Positions 38,101-47,514 are shown, counted from the stretch's first letter. The stretch is DNA of 62,700 nt from an uncultured Alphaproteobacteria bacterium (GCA_937926445.1 CALBAK010000067.1:1-62700); one strand, 5' to 3'. The notes: generated from the sequence alone by a model not told the origin. Numbers and translations are program-made.

Positions 38101-39370
38101 TCCGTGGCAAGTCGTTTGATGGCCTGGGACCCGAGCCAGGCGCGCGGGTCGTCGGGGTCGAACACCTCGCCGTCGAAGAAGGTTTCGCGGCCGCGCGAGG
38201 TGCTCTTCGGAACTTCGGCGTTCGGCACGCCGGCACGGGCCGTGGCGACACGCCAGATCTCCTCTCGGTTCACCTCGGCGACCGACTTCGCCGTGTCGAG
38301 TTCGGCGGGAAGCGCGCCCCAACGGACGTCTTCGGTGAGTAACCACGGGTCGTGGCTGCGGAACGGATGGCTGGCGTGGTCCTGCCGGAACTTCATGGTG
38401 ATCTCGCGGCGCAGCACGCGACGTCCGTCGCCGTAGTCGATCTCGCCCCGCATCCGAGCGAGGATGTCGGCGGGCGCCACGTCGAGTCGGGCGCGGCGGC
38501 CGATGACCTCGCACATCTCGGCGGTGTTCGCCGGGTCGTCGCACCAACGCTGGGCTTCCATCACGGCGGCGGTCAGAGCCTCGGCCGCACGCGGGTGCTC
38601 CTGGACCCAGTCGGCCCGCATCGCGAAGCACTTCTCGGGATGGTCGGGCCACAGTTCGCCGGTGACGCAGGCGGTGTAGCCGAGGCGCATGGAGACGAGC
38701 CGGGCGTTCCGCGGCTCGCCCACGCAGGAAGCGTCCATCGTGCCGACCCGCATGTTGGCGACCATCTGCGGCGGCGGCACGACGATCGTGGTGACGTCGC
38801 GGCCGGGGTCGATGCCGGCCGCGGCGAGCCAGTAGCGCAGCCAGAGATCGTGCGTGCCGCCGCGAACGGTCATCGCCACCTTCCTCTCCGGCCCGAGGGC
38901 CGGCGCAGCGGCGCGGCATCGAGGCGGGCGGCGAGCGGGGCGTGCTTGGCGGCGACGCCGATCCCCTGGCCGTTGGTGTTCAGCCGGGCGAGCAGGGCCA
39001 TCGGCACGGGGTGGTTGTTCTGTACCACCCGCCCGGTGTGGATCAGATAGGCCATCGGGGTGAGGAGATGCGCGCCGTCGATACCGCCGCGCGCCGAGCC
39101 CAACACCAGATTGTCGCGCGTGGCGCCCCAGGAGGCCTGCCGGGTGACCTCGACCTCGCTCATCCCGTGCTTGGCGAAGAATCCCTTCTACTCGGCGACG
39201 ATGAGGGGCGCCGCGTCGGTCAGCGCGATCAAGCCGAGCATGGCGCGCCTGACCTCGGGCGCGGTGCCACTCTCGGCGCGCAGGCCGGCGGGGGCGAGCG
39301 TCCGGATAGCGGCGAACAGCGCCGCGATCGCGACGATGGCCTTGCGGCAACTGATCTCGGCGGGTCTCAT
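38097..39370 (-). pseudogene. nrtA: Nitrate-binding periplasmic protein, nonsense and frameshift
   Basis: The solute-binding component of the nitrate importer. The frame from ATG 39370 reads through a signal-like N-terminus and LGLIALTDAAPLIVAE, then meets TAG at 39188-39190 where E/K is expected. The same frame resumes with MSEVEVTRQASWGATRDNLV and HLLTPMAYLIHTG. Near 38895 the frame changes, and the rest (VAMTVRGGTHDLWLRYWLAA, VANMRVGTMDASCVGEP) runs to 38097. The start overlaps the nasS-like stop (ATGA). Confidence 0.87.
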
Positions 39371-39868
39371 GGGTCGGGCTCCCGACGGGACGAGGGTGCG
39401 AGAAGTTGGGACGGCGTTCGCGGCGCGGGCGGCGGCGGCCCGGCGAGCCGTGCCGCCGCGCGCGCCCAGAGATCCACACGCCAGCCGTCGAGCGCGTCGC
39501 CGTCGTTCCCGGCGAAGTGTCCCCAACGCTGCATCGCGGCGAGCCAAGCAGCGGCCTCCCCGCGACAGGGGCGACTGGCGGCGGCGAAACGAAGGGGTGC
39601 CGCGAGCCGGACGGTGCGGCCTGCCACCCGGCCGTCGAAGGCGGCGGCGATGGTCGAGCGCGGCAGTTCCGCGAACACACGATCCTGCAGCAGCCTGGCC
39701 GCTTCGCGCCGGTTGCCGGCCGCCTCGGACCACTGCCCGGCCTCGATCACCGCCGCGGTGGCGGCGAGCACCTCCTCCGCGCAGGTCTCGACCAGCCCTT
39801 CGCCCCAGGCGAGCATCTTCTCCGGGCGGTCGGGCCAGATGTCGCCCGTCGCGAGAGCGAACCGTCCC
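39367..39868 (-). pseudogene. nasS: C-terminal remnant of the nitrate sensor NasS
   Basis: NasS is a cytoplasmic nitrate-binding protein that sequesters the antiterminator NasT. Only the C-terminal ~165 residues remain (AGRFALATGDIWPDRPEKML, then the segment ending LLAPSSRREPDP). The preceding ~60% of the gene, including the ligand-binding N-terminal lobe, is absent. It is joined directly to the N-terminus of a NasT-like gene. Confidence 0.75.
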
Positions 39869-39943
39869 GCTCGCCGCGAGCGCGGCGTGGACCGAGGCGG
39901 CCCGCTCCTCGTCCGCATCCACCGGAAGCACCCGCAGGTTCAT
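39866..39943 (-). pseudogene. nasT: N-terminal remnant of the antiterminator NasT
   Basis: From ATG 39943 about 26 residues (MNLRVLPVDADEERAASVHA, then ALAASG) match the first strand and helix of the NasT receiver domain, which normally starts MxLRVLVVDxxxERA. The sequence then passes without a gap into NasS C-terminal sequence in a different frame. The simplest explanation is one deletion removing most of nasT and the front of nasS. The short length limits certainty. Confidence 0.5.
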
Positions 39944-40507
39944 CGCTGCGTCCCGGCTCCGCACGGCCGGCGATGCCCCGAGCACGCCGGGGCTCGCGTC
40001 ACCCCCACCCTCGGACGAATGCGAAGCGCGTGCCGACCGCTCGTCAGCTCGGGCCCGGGCCGACGCCCGCGGTCCGCGGCGGTAGTGCCGGCCTGCGGGA
40101 CCTCGCCCCGGCGGGCCACGGCCTCGCAGCGCAGGACCGGATGCGGCCGGCCGGAGCGAACGGCTCCTCGAGGAGCGGATCGCTCCGCGGTGGCTCGATT
40201 CGGGCTTCGTGGGGGGCAGGTGCCCCGGATCGCCTATGGCACCTCCCCAGCGAGCCGGCTCGGGTCGTCGCGGCCTCGATCCTCGCCTCGATCGCACCCG
40301 CCCCGCTCGGCGAGCTCGGCGTCGCTTGCCGCTTCCTCGAGGAGCCTTTTCTTTCGCGAACCCGGTTATCGCCCGTTCCGTTCTCCTCGCACCCGCGATC
40401 GATTCGAGCGGCTTTTCGGCCGGCCACTCTCGCGGAACCTTCCGGCGGTCCCGAACATCGGGGTCGCCCCGGCTCGGATGGGGCGCCGGTGGCGCGACGG
40501 AGCGCCG
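39944..40507. other. 564-bp stretch with no recognisable gene
   Basis: Several frames stay open because of the high GC content, but none shows family motifs, a ribosome-binding site or a plausible composition. It separates the decayed nas cluster from the Nmad3-like gene and may hold that gene's promoter and remnants of earlier genes. Confidence 0.5.
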
Positions 40508-40513
40508 GTGACG

Positions 40514-41323
40514 ATGCGGATCGTCTTCTCGCGCAAGGGCTTCGACGGCACGCACGGGGGCTGCCCGAGCCCGATCGTCGATGGCTGCCCGGTGAGCCTG
40601 CCGATCCCGGCTCGCGGGCGGTCGCAGACGAGCTACGCAGAACTCGGCCTCGGCGGCCTGGTCGAGGCGCTGACCCGCGGCGGGGTCGAGGGATCTTCGC
40701 TCTGCCATGCCGACCCGGATCTCGTGCGTGGCGTGTTCGGCCAGAGCGGGGCGGCCCAGAGCCATCTCGAGAAGAGCGGAGTACGGGAGGGCGATCTGTT
40801 CCTGTTTTTCGGTCTGTTCCGGCCGTTGGACCCGGGCTCGCGGACACCTCGCTTCGATCCGCGCGAGAAGCCGCATCACCGACTCTTCGGCTGGCTCGCG
40901 ATCGGCCGGATCGTCCGGCTGGGCGCGGACGGGAGCGCGGCCCGGGCGGAATTCCCCGAACTCGCCCGGCATCCCCATTTCGGGCCCGGCTGGGACGCCA
41001 ACAACACCCTCTACCTCGCGAGCCCGCTGTTTCGGCCCGACCCGAAGAGGCGGAGCTTTCCGGGTTTCGGAGTGGCGCGCCGGGCGAGTGCGGGGCTCCG
41101 TCTCACCGCGCCCGGCGCACCCCCCTCGCTCTGGTCGGTGCCCGACTGGCTGAACCCGCTCGCGGGGGGTGTCGGGATGAGTTGCCACGGCGCGATCGAG
41201 CGCTGGTCGAAGGGCCGCTGCCGAACCGTCCCTCGCGGCCAGGAGTTCGTGGCCGACATCGCCGAACGGGCCGACGCGGGCGCTTGGCTAGCCGCCATCC
41301 TCTCGGAGATGGCGGACGGGTGA
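40514..41323 (+). CDS. Nmad3-like (nucleotide modification associated domain 3) protein
   Basis: The 269-residue product opens MRIVFSRKGFDGTHGGCPSP, then has GQSGAAQSHLEKSGVREGDL, FLFFGLFRPLD and a C-terminal WSVPDWLNP. This fits my recollection of the Nmad3 family, described from comparative genomics as linked to DNA or nucleotide modification systems and also found as stand-alone bacterial genes. Its biochemical activity is not known to me. ATG 40514 was chosen; a GTG two codons upstream is equally possible. No DNA methylase, glycosyltransferase or phage gene is adjacent. It lies alone between a decayed cluster and non-coding DNA. Confidence 0.7.
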   Translation: MRIVFSRKGFDGTHGGCPSPIVDGCPVSLPIPARGRSQTSYAELGLGGLVEALTRGGVEGSSLCHADPDLVRGVFGQSGAAQSHLEKSGVREGDLFLFFGLFRPLDPGSRTPRFDPREKPHHRLFGWLAIGRIVRLGADGSAARAEFPELARHPHFGPGWDANNTLYLASPLFRPDPKRRSFPGFGVARRASAGLRLTAPGAPPSLWSVPDWLNPLAGGVGMSCHGAIERWSKGRCRTVPRGQEFVADIAERADAGAWLAAILSEMADG

Positions 41324-42087
41324 GGCCGTTCGCGTCTGATCCTACCCGCTCGCGAAAGACGTGGGAATCCCCCCAATCGACGACGGAATCCTCACGCGCT
41401 GCACCGTCTAGCCGCGAATTCGGAAGGGAGCGCGCGCGGATGCCCAGGTCGTGACCCGAATATCGGCACGCTTCGGTCGCACACCTGTCGGCCGGGTGGT
41501 CGGAGTTGCCGACGTGATCGAGACGAGCGAACATGCCGCGGGATACCCCTGTCGCGCCGATGCTTTCCATCAGCGGTCGGCGGATGGCAAACCGACGCAT
41601 CGCGGTGGGTCGTATCATTCGTCGCGAAACGACAGCTAAGGCGATCGATCCGGTTTGAATTGTTTACGCCACGCACCGTTTTTTGTTTGAAGGTATAATC
41701 CTATCACGAATCTAAGACATTTTCTCTTCATTCCTCGGCGAAACAAGAAACCAGAGAAGATTTGATCGGGATCGGACGCCATTGCGCGAACTACGGAGCT
41801 GGATCCCCGCTCGGGCGTCCCGGGTGCACGACGAGCCGCGGGACGCGGCCGAGGGCGACCGTCGGCGGGCAGGGATCCCCTGTCTGCCCGGCGCGGGTTC
41901 GACTCCGTCGGATCTTCGCGGCCGGGCCGGACCGGACGGATGGCGTGGGCCGAAGGGCGGCGAGGAGAGCGGGCCCGGGGGGCGCGGCCGCACAGCCTGC
42001 CCCGCTCTCCTGCCGAGAACGGGCTGCAGCCGTATGGGCCGGCCCGTCGACCGGCGGCGACGAAAGCTCGGCACAGTGCGTACGCCC
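41324..42087. other. ~760-bp region without a recognisable gene, containing a low-GC patch
   Basis: No frame here shows family motifs. From about 41641 to 41770 the sequence becomes strikingly AT-rich, in sharp contrast to ~70% GC on both sides, and includes T-runs and a perfect TATAAT. The rest has normal GC but unconvincing open frames. It may be a promoter region, a scar of horizontally acquired DNA, or an untranslated RNA; I cannot decide. Confidence 0.5.
41694..41699 (+). promoter_or_regulatory. Perfect -10 hexamer TATAAT in the low-GC patch
   Basis: TATAAT lies in the 130-bp AT-rich patch. No good -35 hexamer is found 16-18 bp upstream (ACGCAC occupies the position), and no plus-strand gene follows for about 4 kb. 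It may be fortuitous, or may drive an unannotated transcript. Confidence 0.2.
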
Positions 42088-43056
42088 TCAGCGGGCGGTG
42101 GGGAGCGTCGTCTCGGGCGCGGGCGTCGCGTCCTGTTGCCGGCAGGGGCGGGCGAGGCCGGAGGGCGGGGGCGCGTGCTCGAGCCAAGCCGAGAGGTCGT
42201 GCCAGACCCGCTCGCGGCCGTGGTCGCGCAGCATCAGGTGGCGGGCCTCCGGGTACAGTAGAAGCCGGCAATCGGGCGCCGCGATCGTTCCGGCGAAGGC
42301 GAGCTGGACGCGGGTCGGCACGATGTCGTCGCGGCCGGGCACGAGCAGGAGCGTGCGCACGGCGAGCGCCGGGCCGGCCGCCTGCGCGGCGTCCATGAGC
42401 GCGAGCAGGCCCGCCACGGCATCGGCCCGCGGTTCGTGCAGATAGAGGGGATCGCGGGCGATCGCCCGAACGACCTCGAGATCCTCGGCCGGTCGGACCG
42501 GTAGGCCGCGACCGGAAACCCGAAGCCACGGCACCAGATCCGCGAGCATGCGCATCGTTGCTCGGTAGAGGGAGGGCAGGCTGTCGCCGCCCCACACCGC
42601 GGGGGCGACCAGCACGAGCCCGTCGACCGGCACTGCCCCGGGACCGGAGGCGGCGAGGAGTGCGACGGCACCGCCCATGCTCTCACCGAGCAGAACGACG
42701 GGCAGCTGGGGCGAGCGGGCCCGCTCACGCCTCACAACTTCTCGCGCCTGGGCGACCAACGCTTCGGTACCGGGCCAGAACAGGCGATCGCGCTGCTCGC
42801 CGAAGCCGCGCTGGTCGAAGGCGAGGACGCGGAAGCCCTGCTCGGCGAGCCGGCGGCCGAGGCCCTCGAAGGCGCCCTTGTGATCGCCGAAACCGTGAAG
42901 CGCCACGACTCGACCCCGCTCCGGGCCGGCCGGCTGCCAAACGCGCTCGGGTGGGGTGGGCGCTGGCTTGGGGGGCGTAACCGTGCAGCCGGCGAGCGCC
43001 GCCGCCGCGCCAATCCGGAGGAGGGCGGAGGTCAGGAGCCGGCCGAACCGATACAC
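42088..43056 (-). CDS. Alpha/beta-hydrolase lipoprotein (monoacylglycerol-lipase-like)
   Basis: The 322-residue product has a lipoprotein signal peptide (LLRIGAAAALAGC, Cys ~23). Its hydrolase core has VVALHGFGDHKGAFEGLGRR, the nucleophile elbow GESMGG (Ser), the acid in LLLVPGRDDIVP and the catalytic His in YPEARHLMLRD. It probably hydrolyses lipid esters at the outer or inner membrane surface. GTG start at 43056, overlapping the 3' end of gluQ by 25 nt, so the two genes may be coupled. Confidence 0.85.
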   Translation of the reverse strand: MYRFGRLLTSALLRIGAAAALAGCTVTPPKPAPTPPERVWQPAGPERGRVVALHGFGDHKGAFEGLGRRLAEQGFRVLAFDQRGFGEQRDRLFWPGTEALVAQAREVVRRERARSPQLPVVLLGESMGGAVALLAASGPGAVPVDGLVLVAPAVWGGDSLPSLYRATMRMLADLVPWLRVSGRGLPVRPAEDLEVVRAIARDPLYLHEPRADAVAGLLALMDAAQAAGPALAVRTLLLVPGRDDIVPTRVQLAFAGTIAAPDCRLLLYPEARHLMLRDHGRERVWHDLSAWLEHAPPPSGLARPCRQQDATPAPETTLPTAR

Positions 43057-43979
43057 GCCGGCGTGGCCGCCGCGGCCGGCTCGAGCATCCGCCAGATTTG
43101 CGCGGGCGTGGTACCGCGGGCGCGCAGATGGCGCAGGGTCAAGGCACCGGTGCGTTTGGCCATCCGTCGGCCGTCGCGGTCCCCGATCAGGTTGTGGTGG
43201 TACCAGCGCGGCACCGGCAGGCCGAGGAGCGCCTGCAGAAGGCGGTGGACGTGCGTTGCGTGGAACAGATCTTCGCCCCGCGTGACGAGAGTGACCCCCT
43301 GGGCTGCGTCGTCGACGGTGACGGCGAGGTGATAACTCGCCGGGACGTCCTTGCGGGCGAGCACGACGTCGCCGAGAACGCCCGGATCGGCCTCGACCCA
43401 GCCGGCACGGCAGTCGTACCAGGCGAGCGGGCCGGTGAGGTCGATTGCCCGGGCCACGTCGAGCCGCCAGGCATAGGGCTCGCCACGGGCTATTCGGGCG
43501 ACTCGCTCGGTCTCGGGGAGACGGCGGCAGGTGCCGGGGTAGACCCGGTCACCCGACGGTCCGTGTGGCGCCGCGCCGGCTTCGGCGATCTCCTCGCGGA
43601 CCTGCTTGCGTGTGCAGAAGCAGGGATAGAGCACGCCCAGCGCACGCAGCCGCTCGACTGCTTGACGGTAGAGTGCCATGCGCTCCGACTGGCGGACGAC
43701 GACACCGTCGAACCGCAGCCCGAGCCAGTGCAGGTCCTCGACGATCGCGGCGGCGAACTCGGCCCGGCAGCGCTGCGGGTCGAGATCCTCGAGACGCAGG
43801 AGGAAACGGCCGCCCGTCAGCCGGGCGGCGTCATGCGCGAACCTGGCGGCGTAGGCGTGGCCGAGATGGAGATAGCCCGTGGGGCTCGGGGCGAAGCGGG
43901 TGACGTGCGGACGACCGTCGAGCACCGGAACGAAATCGGGACCACGCAGCTCGACGATCCGCCCACCGTCCGCGCTCAC
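43032..43979 (-). CDS. gluQ: Glutamyl-Q tRNA(Asp) synthetase
   Basis: It charges glutamate onto the queuosine base of tRNA(Asp). The ~315-residue protein has the class I synthetase catalytic core but no anticodon-binding domain. Motifs are RFAPSPTGYLHLGHAYAARF (HIGH-like), Zn-binding cysteines in YPCFCTRKQ and YPGTCR, and a KMSKS-like MAKRTGALTL. Several GTG starts are possible (44000, 43979, 43925); I chose 43979 without a strong ribosome-binding site. The upstream frame continues into a broken GGDEF-EAL gene. Confidence 0.9.
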   Translation of the reverse strand: MSADGGRIVELRGPDFVPVLDGRPHVTRFAPSPTGYLHLGHAYAARFAHDAARLTGGRFLLRLEDLDPQRCRAEFAAAIVEDLHWLGLRFDGVVVRQSERMALYRQAVERLRALGVLYPCFCTRKQVREEIAEAGAAPHGPSGDRVYPGTCRRLPETERVARIARGEPYAWRLDVARAIDLTGPLAWYDCRAGWVEADPGVLGDVVLARKDVPASYHLAVTVDDAAQGVTLVTRGEDLFHATHVHRLLQALLGLPVPRWYHHNLIGDRDGRRMAKRTGALTLRHLRARGTTPAQIWRMLEPAAAATPACIGSAGS

Positions 43980-44059
43980 GCTCGGATCCCCGATCCGCAC
44001 GGCTCCATGGGCGAATGATGCCGGGGAGACTCCGGCCGGGCAAGCGGCCCGGCGTGCCC

Positions 44060-45800
44060 CGACGGTCACAGCCGTGGAGCGCCGCGGCCGGCTGCCGGGG
44101 CGCGACGGCGAGCTCGTCGGGGCGAGCGCGAGGGCTTCGGCCTCGACCGCGCGGCCGAGGAGGAAACCCTGCGCCTCGTCGCAGCCCAGGAACCGAAGAC
44201 AGGCGAGTTGACCCTCGGTCTCGACCCCCTCTGCCGTCACCCGCATGCCGAGGGCGTGGCCGAGCTCGATCACCGTGCGGGGGACGGTCCTGGCACAGCC
44301 GTCCGGCTCGAGGTCGCTCGCGAACGAGCGGTCGAGCTCGAGGCGGTCGAGCGGGAAGCGGCGCAGATAGCTAGAGCTCGCGTAACCGGTGCCGAAATCG
44401 TCGAGGGCCACGCCCACACCTAGGGCGCGAATCCGTTCGAGATTGCCGGTCGTTGTCGGCGTGTCAGTGAGAAAGGCGCCCTCGGTGATTTCCACCTCGA
44501 GCCGATCGGCCGGCATGGCGTGACGTTCGCGTGCTCCGGCGATCCGGGCCGCGACGTCCTCGTCGCGCAGTTGGAGGATTGACAAGTTGAACGAGAGACC
44601 GGGCGGGGCGCTCGGTGAGCCCCACTTCTGCTGCCGGATCGCCGGCTCGCTGGAGCAGGACCGCGAACTCGTCGCCCCCTGGGCGGGCGACCACCGCTTC
44701 GGCCGGAGCGAGACGGCGCAGCCGACAGGCGGCGGCTCGCAACAGCCCGTCGCCGGCCGGATGCCCGAGCGGATCGTTGACCTCCTCGAAGCAGTCGAGG
44801 TCGACCAGCAGCAACGCGAGCGGCCGACCCGAATCGGCCGCAGCGGCCCACCGCCCGCTCGAGCCGCTCGCCGAACAAGTTGCGGTTGGGCAGACCTGTC
44901 ACGGTGTCGTGGTGGGCGAGGTGGCGGATCCTGGCATCGCCCGTCCGCCGCTCGCTGAGGTCGCTCGCGATCGCCGCGAAGCCGGCGAGCGTTCCGTCCG
45001 GCGCCTCGATCCAGTCGATCCGCAACTCGACCGTCACCGCTCGGCCACCCGGCCGGAGCTCGAGCTCGGAGGCGAAAGTTCGCCCTTTCCGGATCGTACG
45101 GACGAGACCGCGCCGCGCGCCCCGGTAGCCGACCGGCCGCAAGAGACCGATCGACCGAAGCGCGGTGGGAGCGCAAAAGCCGAGCAGGCGCTCGGCCGCC
45201 GGGTTCAGATAGGCCGGGGCGCCGCCCGGCTCGAGGACGGCGACCGGTTCCCCCACGCGTTCGACCGCCACGCGGATGCGGGCGAGGGCCAGGTGGGCGG
45301 CGCGGGCCGCGTCGCTCCGCGCCCGCTCCGCCTCCTTCACCGTGCGCCGCGGGTTCTCCATCGCCCGCGCTAACGCGCCGATCTCGTCCGGCCGCTCGCG
45401 GCCCGGCATCTCGAGGCCGTGCTCGCCGCGGGCGAGCCGCACGACCGCCCCGGCGATCGCCTCGAGTGGCCGACCCGGCCGGCGAAGGCCGAGTGCGATG
45501 GTACCCGGCACGGCGGCCAGCGTGCAGGCGGGCAGGCCCAGCCGATCCATCACCTTTTTCGGACGGCTGCCTCGAGCCTGGCGGTGGAAACGAACAGCTG
45601 GAGCGCGCCGAGTGCCACCGGCGGGTCGGTTCCGCGGGCGAGGATCGGGCGGACGACACGCAGAGCGCGGCTCGTCGGCGCACGCCGGCCACGGTGCCAA
45701 CGCACCTTGCCTTCGGTGTCGCAGAGCCGGGCGTGGGCGAGGTCCGGGTCGACCTCGAAGGATCGGTTAACGGCTTTCGGCACCCCGTTTCGCGACCGGC
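44060..45800 (-). pseudogene. Sensor-HAMP-PAS-GGDEF-EAL gene, frameshifted and internally deleted
   Basis: In transcription order one sees a periplasmic sensor fragment (LALGALQLFVSTARLEAAV type; here VALGALQLFVSTARLEAAV), then after a frame change in an AAAAA run near 45555 a TM2 plus HAMP segment (RPLEAIAGAVVRLARGEHGL) and a PAS domain, a GGDEF start (HHDTVTGLPNRNLFGERL), then another frame with LLLVDLDCFEEVN and RPGGDEFAVLL. Finally, in a third frame comes the second half of an EAL domain (LEVEITEGAFL, DDFGTGYASSSYLRR). The first half of the EAL domain, with the EAL motif, is missing near 44590. The product cannot be made intact. Confidence 0.8.
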
Positions 45801-45850
45801 CGACCTCGCCCTCGCGACAGCCGCGGGCGGCTCTGCTAGGCGGAAGGCGG

Positions 45851-46717
45851 GTGCGATCGGAGGGCGCCTTGGGCGAAAGCGATCGAAAACGGGCTGCCGG
45901 CCGGGTGGTCGTGGTCGCCGGCCTCAAAGGCGGCTGTGGTAAGACGACGCTCGCGCTCGGTCTCTTGGGTGCCCTCGCGGAAGCCGGGCTCGCGCTCGCG
46001 CTCGGCGACGTCGACCCGCTCGGTGCGGCGGTCGCCGGGGCCCGGCGCGGTCCCGCGGGCGCCGTGCGGCGAGCCCTGCCGCTGCGCGGGAAGGCGGCGC
46101 TGCGAGCCTGGCTCGAGGAGCTCGCCGCGTTGCGCGCAGCGGCCGACCTCGTCCTCATCGACCTGCCGCCGGCCGATCCGCTACCGCTCGCCGCGGCCGC
46201 ACTCGTGGGCGATCTTGTGCTCCTGCCGGTGGCGCCGACCGCTCTCGAACTGGCCGCCGCGCGGGCGACGATCGGCTGGCTCGAGCGGGCGCGTGCCGGA
46301 CGGCGGGACGGACTGCCGCGGATCTTCGCCGTGCCGAGCCGGATCGCCGCGCTCCCCTCGGCGGTTCGCGCGCCACTCGCGGCGATCGAGGGGCTCGGCC
46401 TGCCGCTCGCGCCGCCCCTGCGGCTGCGCGACGGGCACGATCGCGCCTATCGCGCAGGCCTCCCGGTGAGCCTCGCGGCTCCGGGCTCGCCGGAGCATCG
46501 CGAGCTGGCTGTGATCGGCCGGGTCGTCGCAGAGACTGTGGGCCTCGCGGCCCGACCGGCCGAACCGGCCGCGATGCCGTCGCTGGCGCGGGGTGCCGGG
46601 CCGGTGCGGGCCGCCTACCTCGACGAGCCGCCCGGCGCGCTCGGACCGCTCGACCTCGGCCCCTACCGTCGCCGGCTACGCGATCGGCTCTTTCCGATCC
46701 TGCTCGGCCGCAGCTGA
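45851..46717 (+). CDS. ParA/MinD-family ATPase (stand-alone)
   Basis: A deviant Walker A (VVVVAGLKGGCGKTTLALGL, with the signature Lys) at ~residues 19-38 is followed by DVDPLGAAV, DLVLIDLPPADPLPL as the Walker B/switch region, and LVGDLVLLPVAPTALELAAA. The C-terminal ~60 residues are unique. The 288-residue product has no adjacent parB or cargo gene, so its localisation target is unknown. GTG 45851 was chosen; a later GTG (45905) just before the P-loop is also possible. It is divergent from the broken GGDEF-EAL gene. Confidence 0.8.
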   Translation: MRSEGALGESDRKRAAGRVVVVAGLKGGCGKTTLALGLLGALAEAGLALALGDVDPLGAAVAGARRGPAGAVRRALPLRGKAALRAWLEELAALRAAADLVLIDLPPADPLPLAAAALVGDLVLLPVAPTALELAAARATIGWLERARAGRRDGLPRIFAVPSRIAALPSAVRAPLAAIEGLGLPLAPPLRLRDGHDRAYRAGLPVSLAAPGSPEHRELAVIGRVVAETVGLAARPAEPAAMPSLARGAGPVRAAYLDEPPGALGPLDLGPYRRRLRDRLFPILLGRS

Positions 46718-46924
46718 AAGCCTCGGCGCTCGCACCGGCGCCGGCTTCGGCGTGCCGGCTCGCCCTCTACCGGGGCGACGTCCGACCGCGAACCGACACC
46801 ACCAGCGTCGTGCGGGCGGTCGCCGGCTCTTCCGCGGTCCGCGCTGCCCCAGGCCCTGCGGCGGGGAGCGGGCGCTGTCGATACTGCGGATCGCGCCCCC
46901 GATCGCAAAGTCGAGCGGACCTGC

Positions 46925-47446
46925 TCAGCCCAGGGCCGAGGCCGGCCCCGGCCGGATCACCAGAGTGCAGCAGCCCTCGCGGCCGGGCTCCCAAGTCGTG
47001 CCGGCGAAGCGGAAGCCCGCGGCCTCGAAGGTACCATCGTCCACCCGCCCGGCGATCCGGCAGAGCGTGGCCACCCTGCCTTCGGGCAGGCCGGCTTTCT
47101 GCCAGGCCTCCTTCAGGGGGCAGCGATGCATCCGAACGACGAGCTCGTCGCCGTCGCAGCGCAGCACCTCCGGGGCGAACAGCCGGTCCCGGTCGGGCAC
47201 GAAATCGAGGAAGGCGCGGCAGAGGCCCTCGAGATCGGCCGGGGCGAAGGCGGCGAAACGACGGCCGATCTCGGCGCCGCGCCGGTAGGTCGCGGCCTTC
47301 ATGATCGCTTCGGCCTCCTGCTCGCCGAACCGGCGGGCCAGTTCGTCGAACATCGCGGCATAGAAGAGCGCGCGCGTCTCGTGGGCCGCGACGAGCTGCT
47401 CCTCGAGAAAAGCGACCCGCGCCTCGATTTCCCGCAATCGCTCCAC
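46925..47446 (-). CDS. L-2-amino-thiazoline-4-carboxylic acid hydrolase-family protein
   Basis: The 173-residue helical product ends with the pattern of the ATC-hydrolase family: MHRCPLKEAWQKAGLPE, VATLCRIAGRVDDGTF, GREGCCTLVI, with conserved Cys residues. The biochemically known member opens the thiazoline ring in L-cysteine production. Most members are uncharacterised, and here no cysteine-pathway genes are adjacent. GTG start at 47446. It is divergent from aspartate dehydrogenase with a 68-bp gap. Confidence 0.7.
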   Translation of the reverse strand: MERLREIEARVAFLEEQLVAAHETRALFYAAMFDELARRFGEQEAEAIMKAATYRRGAEIGRRFAAFAPADLEGLCRAFLDFVPDRDRLFAPEVLRCDGDELVVRMHRCPLKEAWQKAGLPEGRVATLCRIAGRVDDGTFEAAGFRFAGTTWEPGREGCCTLVIRPGPASALG

Positions 47447-47514
47447 GACGCTTCTCTCCCGAGATCCCTTCGCAGATCATCGGGACGGGGCGGCGGCTCG
47501 GCAAGGAGGCCGGG

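Noticed and set aside
29275-39943. Explaining all breaks in the nitrate cluster as sequencing errors
   Set aside because: Several breaks are in-frame nonsense substitutions with the frame intact on both sides, conserved catalytic residues are also substituted, and the breaks concentrate in one functional cluster while most flanking genes are clean. Some single frameshifts in G or A runs could still be errors.
39188-41188. Long minus-strand open frame over the Nmad3-like gene and nas remnants
   Set aside because: It contains only the short NasT-like start and the broken nrtA start; the remainder is antisense of the Nmad3-like gene with no motifs.
43032-45692. Single 886-codon open frame joining EAL sequence to glutamyl-Q tRNA synthetase
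   Set aside because: The EAL part is a remnant in which the GGDEF region is in another frame; the synthetase begins at its own GTG. Accidental continuity.
46718-46924. A small gene or terminator between the ParA-like and ATC-hydrolase-like genes
   Set aside because: Convergent 207-bp gap; I see no hairpin with a T-run and no coding motif, so nothing is called.
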